Origin: Streptomyces fumanus
Lineage (GTDB): Bacteria; Actinomycetota; Actinomycetes; Streptomycetales; Streptomycetaceae
Direction: 5' to 3'
NCBI RefSeq assembly: GCF_014655295.1
Contig: NZ_BNBI01000001.1
Span: forward strand, 62,001-126,000
DNA length: 64,000 bases
Shown here: piece after piece, positions 13,040-22,140 of the stretch
Position numbering within the stretch: the stretch's first letter is position 1
How the letters are laid out: every line of letters begins with the position of its first letter
The notes under the pieces: generated by a model
What the model saw: only the letters and a program-made list of their open reading frames with translations
Told to the model about the DNA's origin: nothing
Databases searched by the model: none
Translations under genes and position numbers: made by a program

Positions 13040-14308
13040 TCACTTGCCGAAGTCCGGCACCAGCTTGGTGATGGCCGTCTCGGCGTTCTTCAGCCCCTCG
13101 TCCAGCGACTCCTTGCCGCCGGCGATCTTCGGCAGCTCGTCGTCGAGCGGGGTCCACAGGGAGCTGTACTCCGGCAGCGCCGGGCGCGGCTGGGCGGCGG
13201 AGAGCACGCCCTGGTAGCCGGCGATGCCCGGGTCGGCCTTGACCTTGTCGGTGTAGGCGTCGTCCCGCGTGGGCAGCGTGGAGTTCTTCAGCGCGACGGT
13301 CTCCTGCGCCTTCGCGGAGGTCATGAAGTTGACGAACTTCAGCGCGGCCTTCTGGTGGGCCTCGTCGGAGCCGGCGTACACGGAGAGGTTGTGGCCGCCG
13401 GTCGGGGCGCCCGCCTTCCCGGTCGAGCCGGCCGGGACGGTGGCGATGCCCAGGTTCTCCTTGTCCTTGAAGGCGGAGCCCTTGTAGAAGTTGGTGATCT
13501 CCCAGGGGCCCTGGATGATCGAGGCGAGCTTGCCGTTGACGAACGCGTCCTGGATGTGGGCGTAGGCGTCGGCGGTGGTGTCGGCCTTGTGCAGGCCCTT
13601 GCCGTCGAACAGGCTCAGCCAGGTGCCGTACGCCTTCTTGGCCGCGGCCGAGTTCACGGTGATCTTCTTGGCGCCGACGTCGACGGTGTCGGTGCCCTCG
13701 CCGTAGAGGAACGGCTGCGCGTAGTAGCCCGCGGTGGAGCCCCAGTAGCCGTCGACGCCGGTCTTGGCCTTGATCGTGGCGGCGGCCTTCTTCAGGTCGT
13801 CCCAGGTCTTGGGGGCCTCGACGCCGGCCTTGGCGAACAGTTCCTTGTTGTAGACGAAGGCGAGGGTGTCGGTGACCAGGGGGACGCCGTACGTCTTGCC
13901 CTCGTACTTGGCCTGCTCGATCAGGCTGGGCTGGAACGTGTCCTGGTCGGCGAGGGCCTCGGTGCCGTCCAGCGGCAGGAAGAAGCCCTTCTTGGCGAAA
14001 GCGGGGGTCCAGCCGACCTCGGAGCGCAGCACGTCGGGGGCGCCCTTGGAACCGGCGGCGGTGTCGAACTTGTTCTGCGCCTGGTCGAAGGGGACGTTGA
14101 CGTAGTTGACCTTGACGTCCTTGTGGGCGGCCTCGAACTCCTTGACCAGGGCCTTGTACGTCGGCGCCTCGTTGGTGGCGTTGGAGGTGTCCCACCAGGT
14201 GATGGTGACCGGACCGCCGGCCGAGTCGCCGCTGTCGCTCCCGCCGCAGGCCGTCGCCGCCAGGGCGAGGGACGCCACCAGCGCGGTGGCCGCTATGCCA
14301 CGCCGCAT
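13040..14308 (-). CDS. malE: Maltose/maltodextrin-binding lipoprotein MalE
   Basis: A 422-residue extracytoplasmic solute-binding lipoprotein of the family-1 sugar-binding class. It delivers maltodextrins to MalFG. The start at 14308 (MRRGIAATAL) has AAGGAG five bases upstream. A signal peptide is followed by a lipobox-like ...LAATAC, with the modified Cys near residue 21, then a Gly/Ser linker. The body has the usual two-lobe pattern (TWWDTSNATNEAP near the start, ITNFYKG and GGHNLSVYAGS later). It is first in the leftward malEFG transcript and divergent from malR. Confidence 0.93.
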   Translation of the reverse strand: MRRGIAATALVASLALAATACGGSDSGDSAGGPVTITWWDTSNATNEAPTYKALVKEFEAAHKDVKVNYVNVPFDQAQNKFDTAAGSKGAPDVLRSEVGWTPAFAKKGFFLPLDGTEALADQDTFQPSLIEQAKYEGKTYGVPLVTDTLAFVYNKELFAKAGVEAPKTWDDLKKAAATIKAKTGVDGYWGSTAGYYAQPFLYGEGTDTVDVGAKKITVNSAAAKKAYGTWLSLFDGKGLHKADTTADAYAHIQDAFVNGKLASIIQGPWEITNFYKGSAFKDKENLGIATVPAGSTGKAGAPTGGHNLSVYAGSDEAHQKAALKFVNFMTSAKAQETVALKNSTLPTRDDAYTDKVKADPGIAGYQGVLSAAQPRPALPEYSSLWTPLDDELPKIAGGKESLDEGLKNAETAITKLVPDFGK

Positions 14309-14424
14309 GAGTTCTCCTTGAGGGTGAAAAGCCCGTGTGTGCAGGAGGCGGTCCCGTCCGCCGCTCCTGTCGACTTGCCGACCGCGCCGTTGCCGCCGCC
14401 GGGCGACGTGAACGTAACAGCGCT

Positions 14425-14559
14425 GAAAGCGTTTCGAAAGACCTTGCAGCAAAAAAGTGCAAGAGATCTCGGTCGTTATCCGTACGTGACGCATCGGCGA
14501 CCGCCGTGAGACGCTTCTTTACACAGTCCGATCACATGCAAGACTCTGCAAGATCTTGC
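14425..14559. promoter_or_regulatory. malE/malR operator region
   Basis: Three candidate MalR elements lie between the divergent genes. (1) GAAAGCGTTTC at 14425-14435, the CG-centred palindrome typical of LacI-family sites. (2) CTTGCA (14443-14448) inverted against TGCAAG (14458-14463). (3) Direct repeats TGCAAGA at 14537-14543 and 14547-14553, one helical turn apart, running into TCTTGC. The first two lie nearer malE, the third just upstream of malR. MalR binding is inferred from position and family. Confidence 0.65.
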
Positions 14560-14582
14560 CGACAACTCTTCTAGGGAGCGCG

Positions 14583-15704
14583 ATGACGCAGCAGCCCGCG
14601 CCAGGCCGTCCGACAAGTCGGGCCCGGCGTCCGGTCGGTGGGCAAGGGAGCGGACGGCCGGTACAGTCCACCCCTGTGACCACACGGCTTGCCGACATCG
14701 CCGCCCAGGCGGGAGTGAGCGAAGCGACCGTCAGCCGCGTCCTCAACGGGAAGCCGGGCGTCGCCGCCACCACCCGCCAGTCCGTCCTCGCCGCCCTGGA
14801 CGTCCTCGGCTACGAGCGCCCCGTGCGGCTGCGGCAGCGCAGCGAGGGGCTGGTGGGCCTGATCACCCCGGAGCTGGAGAACCCGATATTCCCGGCCCTG
14901 GCCCAGGTGATCGGCCAGGCGCTGACCAGACAGGGCTACACCCCGGTGCTGGCCACCCAGACGCCGGGCGGCTCCACCGAGGACGAGCTGACCGAGATGC
15001 TGGTCGACCGCGGGGTGGCCGGCATCATCTATGTCTCCGGGCTGCACGCGGACACCACCGCCGACACCGAGCGCTACGAGCGGCTGCGCGCGCAGGGCGT
15101 GCCCTTCGTGCTGGTCGACGGCTTCTCGCCCAAGGTGCAGGCGCCGTTCATCTCCCCCGACGACCGGGCCGCGATGACGCTGGCGGTCACCCACCTCGTC
15201 TCCCTCGGCCACACCCGGATCGGCCTGGCGCTGGGACCGAAACGGTTCGTCCCGGTGCAGCGCAAGATCGAGGGCTTCGTCCGCACCATGCAGGACCAGC
15301 TCGGACTGCCGGCCCAGACGGTCGAGGCCGACCTGGTGCAGCACTCCCTCTACACCCTGGAGGGCGGGCAGGCGGCGGCCACCGCGCTGATCGCCCGGGA
15401 CTGCACTGCGGTGGTGTGCGCCAGCGACATGATGGCGCTGGGCGCGATACGGGCGGCCCGGCAGCACGGCCTGGACGTCCCCAAGGACATCTCCGTCGTC
15501 GGCTTCGACGACTCCCCGCTGATCGCCTTCACCGACCCGCCCCTGACCACGGTCCGCAAGCCGGTCCCGGCGATGGGCCAGGCCGCCGTCCGCACCCTGC
15601 TGGAGGAGATCGGCGGCACCCCCGCTCCGCACAGCGAGTTCGTGTTCATGCCGGAGTTGGTGGTCAGGGGTTCGACGGCGTCCGCTCCGGGAACCCGCCC
15701 CTGA
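14583..15704 (+). CDS. malR: LacI-family maltose regulator MalR
   Basis: A 373-residue LacI/GalR repressor. The helix-turn-helix (RLADIAAQAGVSEATVSRVL) lies at about residues 34-53, followed by a periplasmic-binding-protein-like effector domain (GFDDSP near 300). The ATG at 14583 follows AGGGAG. An internal GTG at 14676 just before the helix-turn-helix lacks a ribosome-binding site but remains possible. It is divergent from malE with inverted and direct repeats between them. From knowledge of Streptomyces MalR it represses malEFG and amylase genes and responds to maltose or related sugars. Confidence 0.92.
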   Translation: MTQQPAPGRPTSRARRPVGGQGSGRPVQSTPVTTRLADIAAQAGVSEATVSRVLNGKPGVAATTRQSVLAALDVLGYERPVRLRQRSEGLVGLITPELENPIFPALAQVIGQALTRQGYTPVLATQTPGGSTEDELTEMLVDRGVAGIIYVSGLHADTTADTERYERLRAQGVPFVLVDGFSPKVQAPFISPDDRAAMTLAVTHLVSLGHTRIGLALGPKRFVPVQRKIEGFVRTMQDQLGLPAQTVEADLVQHSLYTLEGGQAAATALIARDCTAVVCASDMMALGAIRAARQHGLDVPKDISVVGFDDSPLIAFTDPPLTTVRKPVPAMGQAAVRTLLEEIGGTPAPHSEFVFMPELVVRGSTASAPGTRP

Positions 15705-15732
15705 GTCCTCCTTGAGACGGAGCGCGGAGGAC
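15705..15732 (+). terminator. Weak hairpin after malR
   Basis: GTCCTCC (15705-15711) and GGAGGAC (15726-15732) begin immediately after the stop codon. The stem is only 7 bp with a 14-base loop, so termination is uncertain. Confidence 0.35.
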
Positions 15733-15815
15733 CTCCCGTCGGCGTAGAACATGCGTCCAGAACCCGACGGAGGGATGATCGGTGACAGTAAGCTTTTCTG
15801 GCAGACTCTGTGCCC

Positions 15816-16643
15816 ATGGGTGACACGACCGTGACGACGACGGAAGGCCGGGAAGCGGCCCTCCCGCGCTCCGTCACGGACGAGCGGGGGCCGGGCCCGC
15901 TGCGCGGGCTGCGCACCCCGCGCCGGCCCCGTCTCTGGTTCGAGATCCTTCTGATCGCGGTGAGTTACTGGACGTACTCACTCGTCCGCAACGCGGTACC
16001 GGAGCAGCGCGCCGAGGCGCTGCGCAACGCGGACCGGATCTGGGAGCTGGAGCACCGGCTCGGCATCGCGGTCGAGGAGTCGGTCAACCACGCGGTCAAC
16101 TCCGTGACTTGGCTGATCGTCGGTATGAACTACTACTACGCGACGCTGCACTTCGTCGTCACCCTCGGTGTCCTGGTGTGGCTCTACCGCAGCCATCCCG
16201 GCCGGTACGCGGCGACCCGCCTCGTCCTGTTCGCCACCACGGCGGTCGCCCTCCTCGGCTACTACCTGTATCCGCTCGCGCCGCCGCGGCTGATGACCGG
16301 CGGGGGCTTCGTGGACACGGTCATGGTCCACCAGACCTGGGGGTCGATGGCCTCCGGCGACCTGAAGAACATGTCGAACCAGTACGCCGCGATGCCGTCG
16401 ATGCACATCGGCTGGTCCCTGTGGTGCGGTCTGACGATCTTCGCCCTGGCGAGGGTGCCCTGGGCGCGTGTCCTGGGGCTGCTCTATCCGGCGGCCACGC
16501 TGGTCGTCATCGTGGCCACGGCAAACCATTTCTGGCTCGATGCGGTGGGGGGTGCGCTGTGTCTGGCCTTCGGGTATGGGGTTGCGTGGGCTTGGTACGG
16601 GGGGATTCCGTACGGGTTGCCGCGGCGGCCTTCGGGGGGCTGA
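15816..16643 (+). CDS. PAP2/AUR1-like membrane phosphatase or phosphotransferase
   Basis: A 275-residue multi-pass membrane protein of the PAP2 superfamily. The two catalytic signatures are PSMHIGWS near residue 195 and NHFWLDAVGG near 237, the arrangement of inositolphosphotransferase/AUR1-type members that act on lipid phosphates or transfer phospho-headgroups. About six hydrophobic segments are present. No clear ribosome-binding site precedes the ATG at 15816, so leaderless initiation is possible. Its stop codon (16641-16643) is the first TGA of a tandem repeat array. The substrate is unknown. Confidence 0.82.
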   Translation: MGDTTVTTTEGREAALPRSVTDERGPGPLRGLRTPRRPRLWFEILLIAVSYWTYSLVRNAVPEQRAEALRNADRIWELEHRLGIAVEESVNHAVNSVTWLIVGMNYYYATLHFVVTLGVLVWLYRSHPGRYAATRLVLFATTAVALLGYYLYPLAPPRLMTGGGFVDTVMVHQTWGSMASGDLKNMSNQYAAMPSMHIGWSLWCGLTIFALARVPWARVLGLLYPAATLVVIVATANHFWLDAVGGALCLAFGYGVAWAWYGGIPYGLPRRPSGG

Positions 16644-16898
16644 CCGGGGGTGTTGCGCGGCCCGGCGCGAGCTGATCGGGGGGCGTCGCGCGGCCCGGCG
16701 CTGCGGGGCCCGGCGGGAGCTGACCGGGGGCGTCGCGCGGCCCGGCGCTGCGGGGCCCGGGGGAAGCTGGCCGGGGGGCGTCGCGCGGCCCGGCGCTGCG
16801 GGGCCCGGCGGGAGCTGACCGGGGGCGTCGCGCGGCCCGGCGCTGCGGGGCCCGGCGGGAGCTGACCGGGGGCGTCGCGCGGCCCGGCGCTGCGGGGT
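16639..16898. repeat. 47/48-bp tandem repeat array at the pap2 stop codon
   Basis: Units starting GCTGACCGGGGGCGTCGCGC begin at 16639, 16671, 16719, 16766, 16814 and 16861 (steps 32, 48, 47, 48, 47), so the first unit is shortened. Each unit holds a TGA or TGG at the same place, and the first TGA is the stop codon of the PAP2 gene. The changing 47/48 period means the array is not coding. It fills the interval between convergent pap2 and glnE. Confidence 0.9.
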
Positions 16899-16976
16899 GC
16901 CGCCCGCGCCCACCCGTGCCGCCCCAGCGGCACGACTGCCCGCGGTTGGGCGGGCGGGTCGGCCGACCGGGGCCCC

Positions 16977-17036
16977 GCGGCTGGGTGGGTGGGGCGGGCG
17001 CCCCGAAGCGCTGCGGCTGGGTGGGCGGGGCGGGCG
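16977..17036. repeat. Two-copy 36-bp repeat before the glnE stop
   Basis: GCGGCTGGGTGGG(T/C)GGGGCGGG occurs at 16977-17000 and again at 17013-17036. It continues the repeat-rich, gene-free interval 16644-17065. Confidence 0.7.
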
Positions 17037-17065
17037 CTTGGGGGCCTCGGAGCGTGTCCGGCAGG

Positions 17066-20000
17066 TCAGGTGTAGAAGAGGTCTTCCACCACTCCTCGGG
17101 CTCGCCTTGCCGTGCGGCGGTACGCGTCGAGCATGTCGCCCGCGTGGCCGTGGCCGTAGCCCAGGTAGCGGCCCACCGCCGCCAGTTCCCGGCTGTCGGA
17201 CGGGAAGGTGTCCCCCGCCCGGCCCCGGACCAGCATCACCGCGTTGCGGACCCGGGTGGCCAGTACCCACGCCTCGTCGAGGATCGCCGCGTCCTCCTCA
17301 GAAATGAGCCCCGCCGCGCAGGCCGCCGCCAGCGCGGTCCGGGTCCGGGTCGTCCGCAGGCCGGCCACCTCGTGCCCGTGCCGCAACTGCGTCAACTGCA
17401 CGGTCCACTCCACGTCCGACAGCCCCCCGGGCCCCAGCTTCGCGTTCAGCTTGGGGTCCGCCCCGCGCGGCAGCCGTTCCGTCTCCATCCGGGCCTTCAG
17501 CCGCCGGATGTCCCGTACCGCGTCGTCCCCGAGCCCGCGTGCCGGGTACCGCAGCGGGTCGATCAGCTCGATGAACCGCCGCCCCAGGTCCTCGTCGCCC
17601 GCCACGAACTCGGCCCGCAGCAGCGCGTGCGACTCCCACACCAGCGACCACCGGCGGTAGTACGCCTCGTACGACTTCAGCGTGCGCACCAGCGGCCCCG
17701 ACTTGCCCTCCGGCCGCAGATCCGCGTCGACGATCAGCGGCGGGTCCGCGCTGGGCGCCTGGAGCAGCCGCCGCAGCTCGGAGACGACCCGGTTCGCCGC
17801 CTCCCCGGCCTCCCGCTCGGCCACCCCGTCCCGGGGCTCGTGCACGAAGAGCACGTCCGCGTCGGACCCGTAACCCAGCTCGTGCCCCCCGAACCGCCCC
17901 ATCCCGATGATCGCGAACCGGGTCGGCAGCTCGTCGCCCCACCCTTCGCGCACCACCGCCCGGAGCGTGCCCGCCAGCGTGGCCGCCGTCAGGTCGGAGA
18001 CCGCCGACCCGACCCGGTCCACCAGCGCCCCCTGGTCGGCCTCGGCGGAGTGCGCCTCCGTGCCGTAGGACCCGACGATGTCCGCCGCGGCGGTGCGGAA
18101 CAGCTCCCGCCGCCGTACCCCGCGGGCCGCCGTCACGGCCTGGCCGGCGCCGTCGGCGCGGCGGATCGCCGCGAGGATCTCCTGCTCCAGCGCGGCCCGC
18201 GAGCGGGGCGCCAGTCCGCCGCCCGCCGCGCCCTCGCCGTCGCCGAGCAGGGCGACCGCCTCGGGCGCCCGCATCAGCAGGTCGGGGGCGAGCCGCCCGG
18301 CGGACAGCACCCGGGCGAGGTTCTCCGCGGCGGCGCCCTCGTCCCGCAGCAGCCGCAGGTACCAGGGCGTCTTGCCGAGCGCGTCGGAGACCTTGCGGAA
18401 GTTCAGCAGGCCGGCGTCCGGGTCGGCGGAGTCCGCGAACCAGCCCAGCAGCACCGGCAGCAGCGTCCGCTGGATGGCCGCCTTCCGCGACACCCCGGAC
18501 GCCAGCGCCTCCAGGTGCCGCAGCGCGGCGGCCGGATCGTCGTACCCGAGCGCGACCAGCCGCTCGCGCGCCGCCTCCGCGCTGAGCCGGGCCTCGCCGG
18601 GGGCGAGCGCCGCGACCGCGTCGAGCAGCGGCCGGTAGAACAGCTTCTCGTGCAGCTTCCGTACGACGGAGGCGTGCCGCCGCCACTCGCGCAGCAGCCC
18701 GCCGACGGGGTCGGTGCGCAGGCCCAGCGAGCGTCCGATGCGCCGCAGGTCGGCCTCGTCCTCGGGCACCAGGTGGGTGCGGCGCAGCCGGTGCAACTGG
18801 ATGCGGTGCTCCAGGGAGCGCAGGAACCGGTACGCCTCGTCGAGCCGGGTGGCGTCGGCGCGGCCGACGTAGCCGCCGGCGGACAGGGCGCGCAGCGCGT
18901 CCAGCGTGGTCCCGCTGCGCAGCGAGGCGTCGGCCCGGCCGTGCACCAGTTGCAGGAGCTGGACGGCGAACTCCACGTCCCGCAGCCCGCCCGGGCCGAG
19001 CTTGAGCTGCCGGTCGACCTCGGCGGCGGGGATGTTCTCGACCACCCGGCGGCGCATCTTCTGCACGTCGGCGACGAAGTTCTCGCGTTCGGCGGCCCCC
19101 CAGACCAGGGGCTGGAGCGCGGCGACGTACTCCGCGCCGAGGGCGGCGTCACCGGCCACCGGCCGGGCCTTGAGCAGCGCCTGGAACTCCCAGGTCTTGG
19201 CCCAGCGCTGGTAGTACGCCACATGGCTGCTCAGGGTGCGCACCAGCGGGCCGTTGCGTCCCTCGGGCCGCAGGTTGGCGTCGACGGGCCAGATCGAGCC
19301 CTCGACGGTGGTCTCGGAGCAGATCCGCATCAGGTGGGAGGCGAGCCGGGTGGCGGCCCGCACGGCCCGGGTCTCGTCGGCGCCCTCGGCGGGTTCGCCG
19401 ACGAAGATCACGTCGACGTCGGAGACGTAGTTCAGTTCGTGGCCGCCGCACTTGCCCATGGCGATCACCGCGAGCCGGCAGAGCGCGGCGTCCTCGGGCG
19501 CGGCGGCGGCCGCGATGCGCAGGGCGGCGCGGAGGGTGGCGGTGGCGAGGTCGGCCAGCTCGGCGGCGGTCTCGGCGACGTCTATCGTGCCGCACACGTC
19601 ACGGGCGGCGATGGAGAGCAGGCAGCGCCGGTAGGCGACCCGCAGGGAGACCGGGTCGTCGGCGCCGGCCAGGCCGCGTTCGAACTCCTCGACGCCGGGG
19701 TGCAGGTCGCGCGGCTCGTAGGTGACGAGGGCCCGCCAGTCCCCGGCGTGCCGGGCGAGGTGGTCGGCGAGCGCCTCGGAGGCGCCGAGCACCCCGAGCA
19801 GCCGGTCGCGCAGCGGCTTGGCGGCGATCAGCGTGTCCAGCAGCTCGCGGCGGGCGGTGGGGCCGGGCTGGGCCTCCAGCAGGTGGACCAGGCCGCGCAG
19901 GGCGAGGTCGGGGTCGGCGGTGGCGCCGAGCGCTTCCAGGAGGACGGGGTCGTTGCGGACGGGCACCAGCTCGGGGCTGTCCAGCAGGCGCTCGGCGGCG

Positions 20001-20068
20001 GAGGCGTCGGTGAACCCGTGCCGCAGCAGTCGCGTGAAGGTACTGCTCCTGCGTCCCGGCGCGGTCAT
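17066..20068 (-). CDS. glnE: Bifunctional glutamine synthetase adenylyltransferase/deadenylyltransferase
   Basis: A 1000-residue cytoplasmic enzyme that adds AMP to, or removes it from, the regulatory tyrosine of type I glutamine synthetase. It has the expected tandem of two nucleotidyltransferase domains, each with GG-HEL and a D-x-D: MGKCGGHELNYVSDVDV near 203-218 (N-terminal, usually deadenylylating) and MGRFGGHELGYGSDADV near 719-734 (C-terminal, usually adenylylating). Helical linkers follow. GGGAGG precedes the ATG. It is transcribed away from nadE, with a 235-base gap, and converges on pap2. The proposed target is GlnA elsewhere in the genome rather than the nearby GlnA2. Confidence 0.95.
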   Translation of the reverse strand: MTAPGRRSSTFTRLLRHGFTDASAAERLLDSPELVPVRNDPVLLEALGATADPDLALRGLVHLLEAQPGPTARRELLDTLIAAKPLRDRLLGVLGASEALADHLARHAGDWRALVTYEPRDLHPGVEEFERGLAGADDPVSLRVAYRRCLLSIAARDVCGTIDVAETAAELADLATATLRAALRIAAAAAPEDAALCRLAVIAMGKCGGHELNYVSDVDVIFVGEPAEGADETRAVRAATRLASHLMRICSETTVEGSIWPVDANLRPEGRNGPLVRTLSSHVAYYQRWAKTWEFQALLKARPVAGDAALGAEYVAALQPLVWGAAERENFVADVQKMRRRVVENIPAAEVDRQLKLGPGGLRDVEFAVQLLQLVHGRADASLRSGTTLDALRALSAGGYVGRADATRLDEAYRFLRSLEHRIQLHRLRRTHLVPEDEADLRRIGRSLGLRTDPVGGLLREWRRHASVVRKLHEKLFYRPLLDAVAALAPGEARLSAEAARERLVALGYDDPAAALRHLEALASGVSRKAAIQRTLLPVLLGWFADSADPDAGLLNFRKVSDALGKTPWYLRLLRDEGAAAENLARVLSAGRLAPDLLMRAPEAVALLGDGEGAAGGGLAPRSRAALEQEILAAIRRADGAGQAVTAARGVRRRELFRTAAADIVGSYGTEAHSAEADQGALVDRVGSAVSDLTAATLAGTLRAVVREGWGDELPTRFAIIGMGRFGGHELGYGSDADVLFVHEPRDGVAEREAGEAANRVVSELRRLLQAPSADPPLIVDADLRPEGKSGPLVRTLKSYEAYYRRWSLVWESHALLRAEFVAGDEDLGRRFIELIDPLRYPARGLGDDAVRDIRRLKARMETERLPRGADPKLNAKLGPGGLSDVEWTVQLTQLRHGHEVAGLRTTRTRTALAAACAAGLISEEDAAILDEAWVLATRVRNAVMLVRGRAGDTFPSDSRELAAVGRYLGYGHGHAGDMLDAYRRTARRARGVVEDLFYT

Positions 20069-20168
20069 GTCCGGCCTCCCGTCTGATCAAGGTCGTCGTG
20101 GCCAGAGCCTAACCGGACGGGGGGCACGGACACCGGCGAGCGGGGCGCCCGCGCCGACGCGGACCGGC

Positions 20169-20229
20169 CCGGAACACGCGCCCGCGCCGACGCCGACGCC
20201 GGCCGGCACCGGAACACGCGCCCGCGCCG
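20169..20229. repeat. Two-copy 40-bp-period repeat between glnE and nadE
   Basis: CCGGAACACGCGCCCGCGCC occurs at 20169-20188 and 20209-20228. The interval 20069-20303 otherwise holds a possible glnE -10 (TAGGCT, minus strand, 20106-20111) and no gene that I can support. Confidence 0.6.
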
Positions 20230-20303
20230 GGCGCCGACCGGCCCCGTCCCCGTCCCCGTACGCACCGGCACCCGGCAACGCCCCGCCCCCGAGGGCGTAC
20301 CCC

Positions 20304-22058
20304 CTACGCCTTCTCCCGCCACCCATTGGTGATCGGCAGCCGCCGGTCCTTGCCGAACCCCTTGGGCGAGATCTTCGTCCCCGGCGGGTACTGCCGCCGC
20401 TTGTACTCCGCGGTGTCCACCATCCGCAGCGTCCGCGCCACCAGCTCCCGGTCGAACCCGGCGGCGACGATCTCGTCCGCGCCGCGGTCGCGGTCGACGT
20501 ACAGCTCCAGGATCGCGTCGAGGACGGGATAGTCCGGCAGCGAGTCCGTGTCGACCTGCCCCGGCCGCAGTTCGGCGCTGGGCGGCTTGGTGATGGAGTT
20601 CTCCGGGATCGGCGGGGTCTGCCCGCGCTCGGCGGCGGCCCGGTTGCGCCACTCGGCCAGGCGGAACACGGAGGTCTTGTAGAGGTCCTTGATCGGCCCG
20701 TACGCGCCCACCGAGTCGCCGTACAGCGTGGAGTAGCCGACCGCCAGCTCCGACTTGTTGCCGGGGGCGAGGACGATGTGGCCCTCCTGGTTGGAGATCG
20801 CCATCAGCAGGGTGCCGCGCAGCCGGGACTGGAGGTTCTCCTCCGCCAGCCCGGTCAGGCCCAGCGACCCCATGTACGCGTCGAACATCGGCTCGATGGC
20901 GACGGTGCGGTAGTGCAGCCCGGTGCGCCGGGCCAGCTCGGCGGCGTCGTCCTTGGAGTGCTCGGAGGAGTACTTCGACGGCATGGAGACGCCGTACACG
21001 TTCTCCGCGCCGACCGCGTCGCAGGCGAGGGCGGCGACGAGGGAGGAGTCGATGCCGCCGGAGAGGCCGATCAGCACGGACCGGAAGCCGTTCTTGGCGA
21101 CGTAGGCGCGCAGGCCCACGACGAGCGCCGAGTAGACCTCCTCGTCGTCGTCCAGCCGGTCGGCGTACGTGCCGGTCAGCTCGGGCGGGTAGGCCGGCAG
21201 GGGCTCCTCGGAGAGCACGACCCGCTCGATGCGCAGCCCGTCGTCGACGGTCCCGGTCGGCGCGTCGGGCGCCGCGGCCGGCAGGTCCAGGTCGAGGACG
21301 AAGCAGCCCTCGGAGAACTGCGGTGCCCGCGCGACGACCTCCCCGTCCCGGTCGACGACGATCGAGTCGCCGTCGAAGACCAGTTCGTCCTGGCCGCCGG
21401 TCATGGCGAGGTAGGCGGTGGTGCACCCGGCCTCCTGGGCCCGCTTGCGCACCAGTTCGAGCCGCGTGTCGTCCTTGTTGCGCTCGTAGGGCGAGGCGTT
21501 GATGGACAGCAGCAGCCCGGCGCGGGCGGAGCGGGCCGCGGGGACCCGGCCGCCGTCCTGCCAGAGGTCCTCGCAGATGGCCAGCGCGACATCGACGCCG
21601 TGCACCCGGAGCACCGGCATGGTGTCGCCGGGCACGAAGTAGCGGAACTCGTCGAAGACGCCGTAGTTGGGCAGGTGGTGCTTGGCATAGGTCAGCACCA
21701 CCTCGCCCCGGTGCAGCACCGCACCCGCGTTCTGCGGGGAGCCCGCGGGCTGCCCGTACTTCGGCTGCGCGGTCTCGCTCCGGTCGAGGTAGCCCACGAC
21801 GACCGGCAGTTCGCCGAGCCCCTCCCCGGCGAGGCGGGCGGCCAGCGAGCGCAGCGCGGCGCGGGATGCCTCGACGAAGGACGACCTCAGGGCCAGGTCC
21901 TCGACGGGGTACCCGGTCAGCACCATCTCCGGGAACGCCACGAGGTGCGCTCCCTGCTCGGCGGAGTGCCGGGTCCAGCGGACGATCGACTCGGTGTTCG
22001 ACGCGAGGTCACCGACGGTGGAGTCGATCTGGTTCAGGGCGAGTCGTAGTTGAGGCAC
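20304..22058 (-). CDS. nadE: Glutamine-dependent NAD+ synthetase
   Basis: A 584-residue enzyme that makes NAD from deamido-NAD, ATP and glutamine. The N-terminal nitrilase-type glutaminase domain shows its Glu-Lys-Cys triad: Glu44 (AFPEMVLTGYP), Lys126 (YAKHHLPNYG) and Cys162 (ICEDLW). The C-terminal synthetase domain has the PP-loop SGGIDS near 330. The GTG at 22058 starts the conserved PQLRLALNQ. TACACT ends six bases upstream and there is no Shine-Dalgarno sequence, so the mRNA is probably leaderless. Confidence 0.94.
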   Translation of the reverse strand: MPQLRLALNQIDSTVGDLASNTESIVRWTRHSAEQGAHLVAFPEMVLTGYPVEDLALRSSFVEASRAALRSLAARLAGEGLGELPVVVGYLDRSETAQPKYGQPAGSPQNAGAVLHRGEVVLTYAKHHLPNYGVFDEFRYFVPGDTMPVLRVHGVDVALAICEDLWQDGGRVPAARSARAGLLLSINASPYERNKDDTRLELVRKRAQEAGCTTAYLAMTGGQDELVFDGDSIVVDRDGEVVARAPQFSEGCFVLDLDLPAAAPDAPTGTVDDGLRIERVVLSEEPLPAYPPELTGTYADRLDDDEEVYSALVVGLRAYVAKNGFRSVLIGLSGGIDSSLVAALACDAVGAENVYGVSMPSKYSSEHSKDDAAELARRTGLHYRTVAIEPMFDAYMGSLGLTGLAEENLQSRLRGTLLMAISNQEGHIVLAPGNKSELAVGYSTLYGDSVGAYGPIKDLYKTSVFRLAEWRNRAAAERGQTPPIPENSITKPPSAELRPGQVDTDSLPDYPVLDAILELYVDRDRGADEIVAAGFDRELVARTLRMVDTAEYKRRQYPPGTKISPKGFGKDRRLPITNGWREKA

Positions 22059-22064
22059 GGAACC

Positions 22065-22070
22065 AGTGTA
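22065..22070 (-). promoter_or_regulatory. -10 element for leaderless nadE mRNA
   Basis: TACACT on the minus strand is separated from the nadE GTG by six bases, so transcription would start at or next to the start codon. The -35 region is not well conserved. Confidence 0.55.
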
Positions 22071-22140
22071 ATCGTCAGACCGACGCGATGGAGGGAGGCG
22101 GGGGCTCCGCAGGTCAGACGGAGGCGGCAGGTGGGACAAG

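Noticed and set aside
14309..14494. N-terminal extension of MalE to 14494
   Set aside because: It would remove the signal peptide from the N-terminus and run through the operator region. AAGGAG marks the start at 14308.
16639..16898. CRISPR-like appearance of the regular repeats
   Set aside because: Units are contiguous without unique spacers, very G+C-rich, and no cas genes are present. The same applies to 22141-22312 and 47669-47977.
16916..20086. A 1056-codon plus-strand frame across glnE
   Set aside because: It is antisense to an unmistakable glnE and shows no family pattern.
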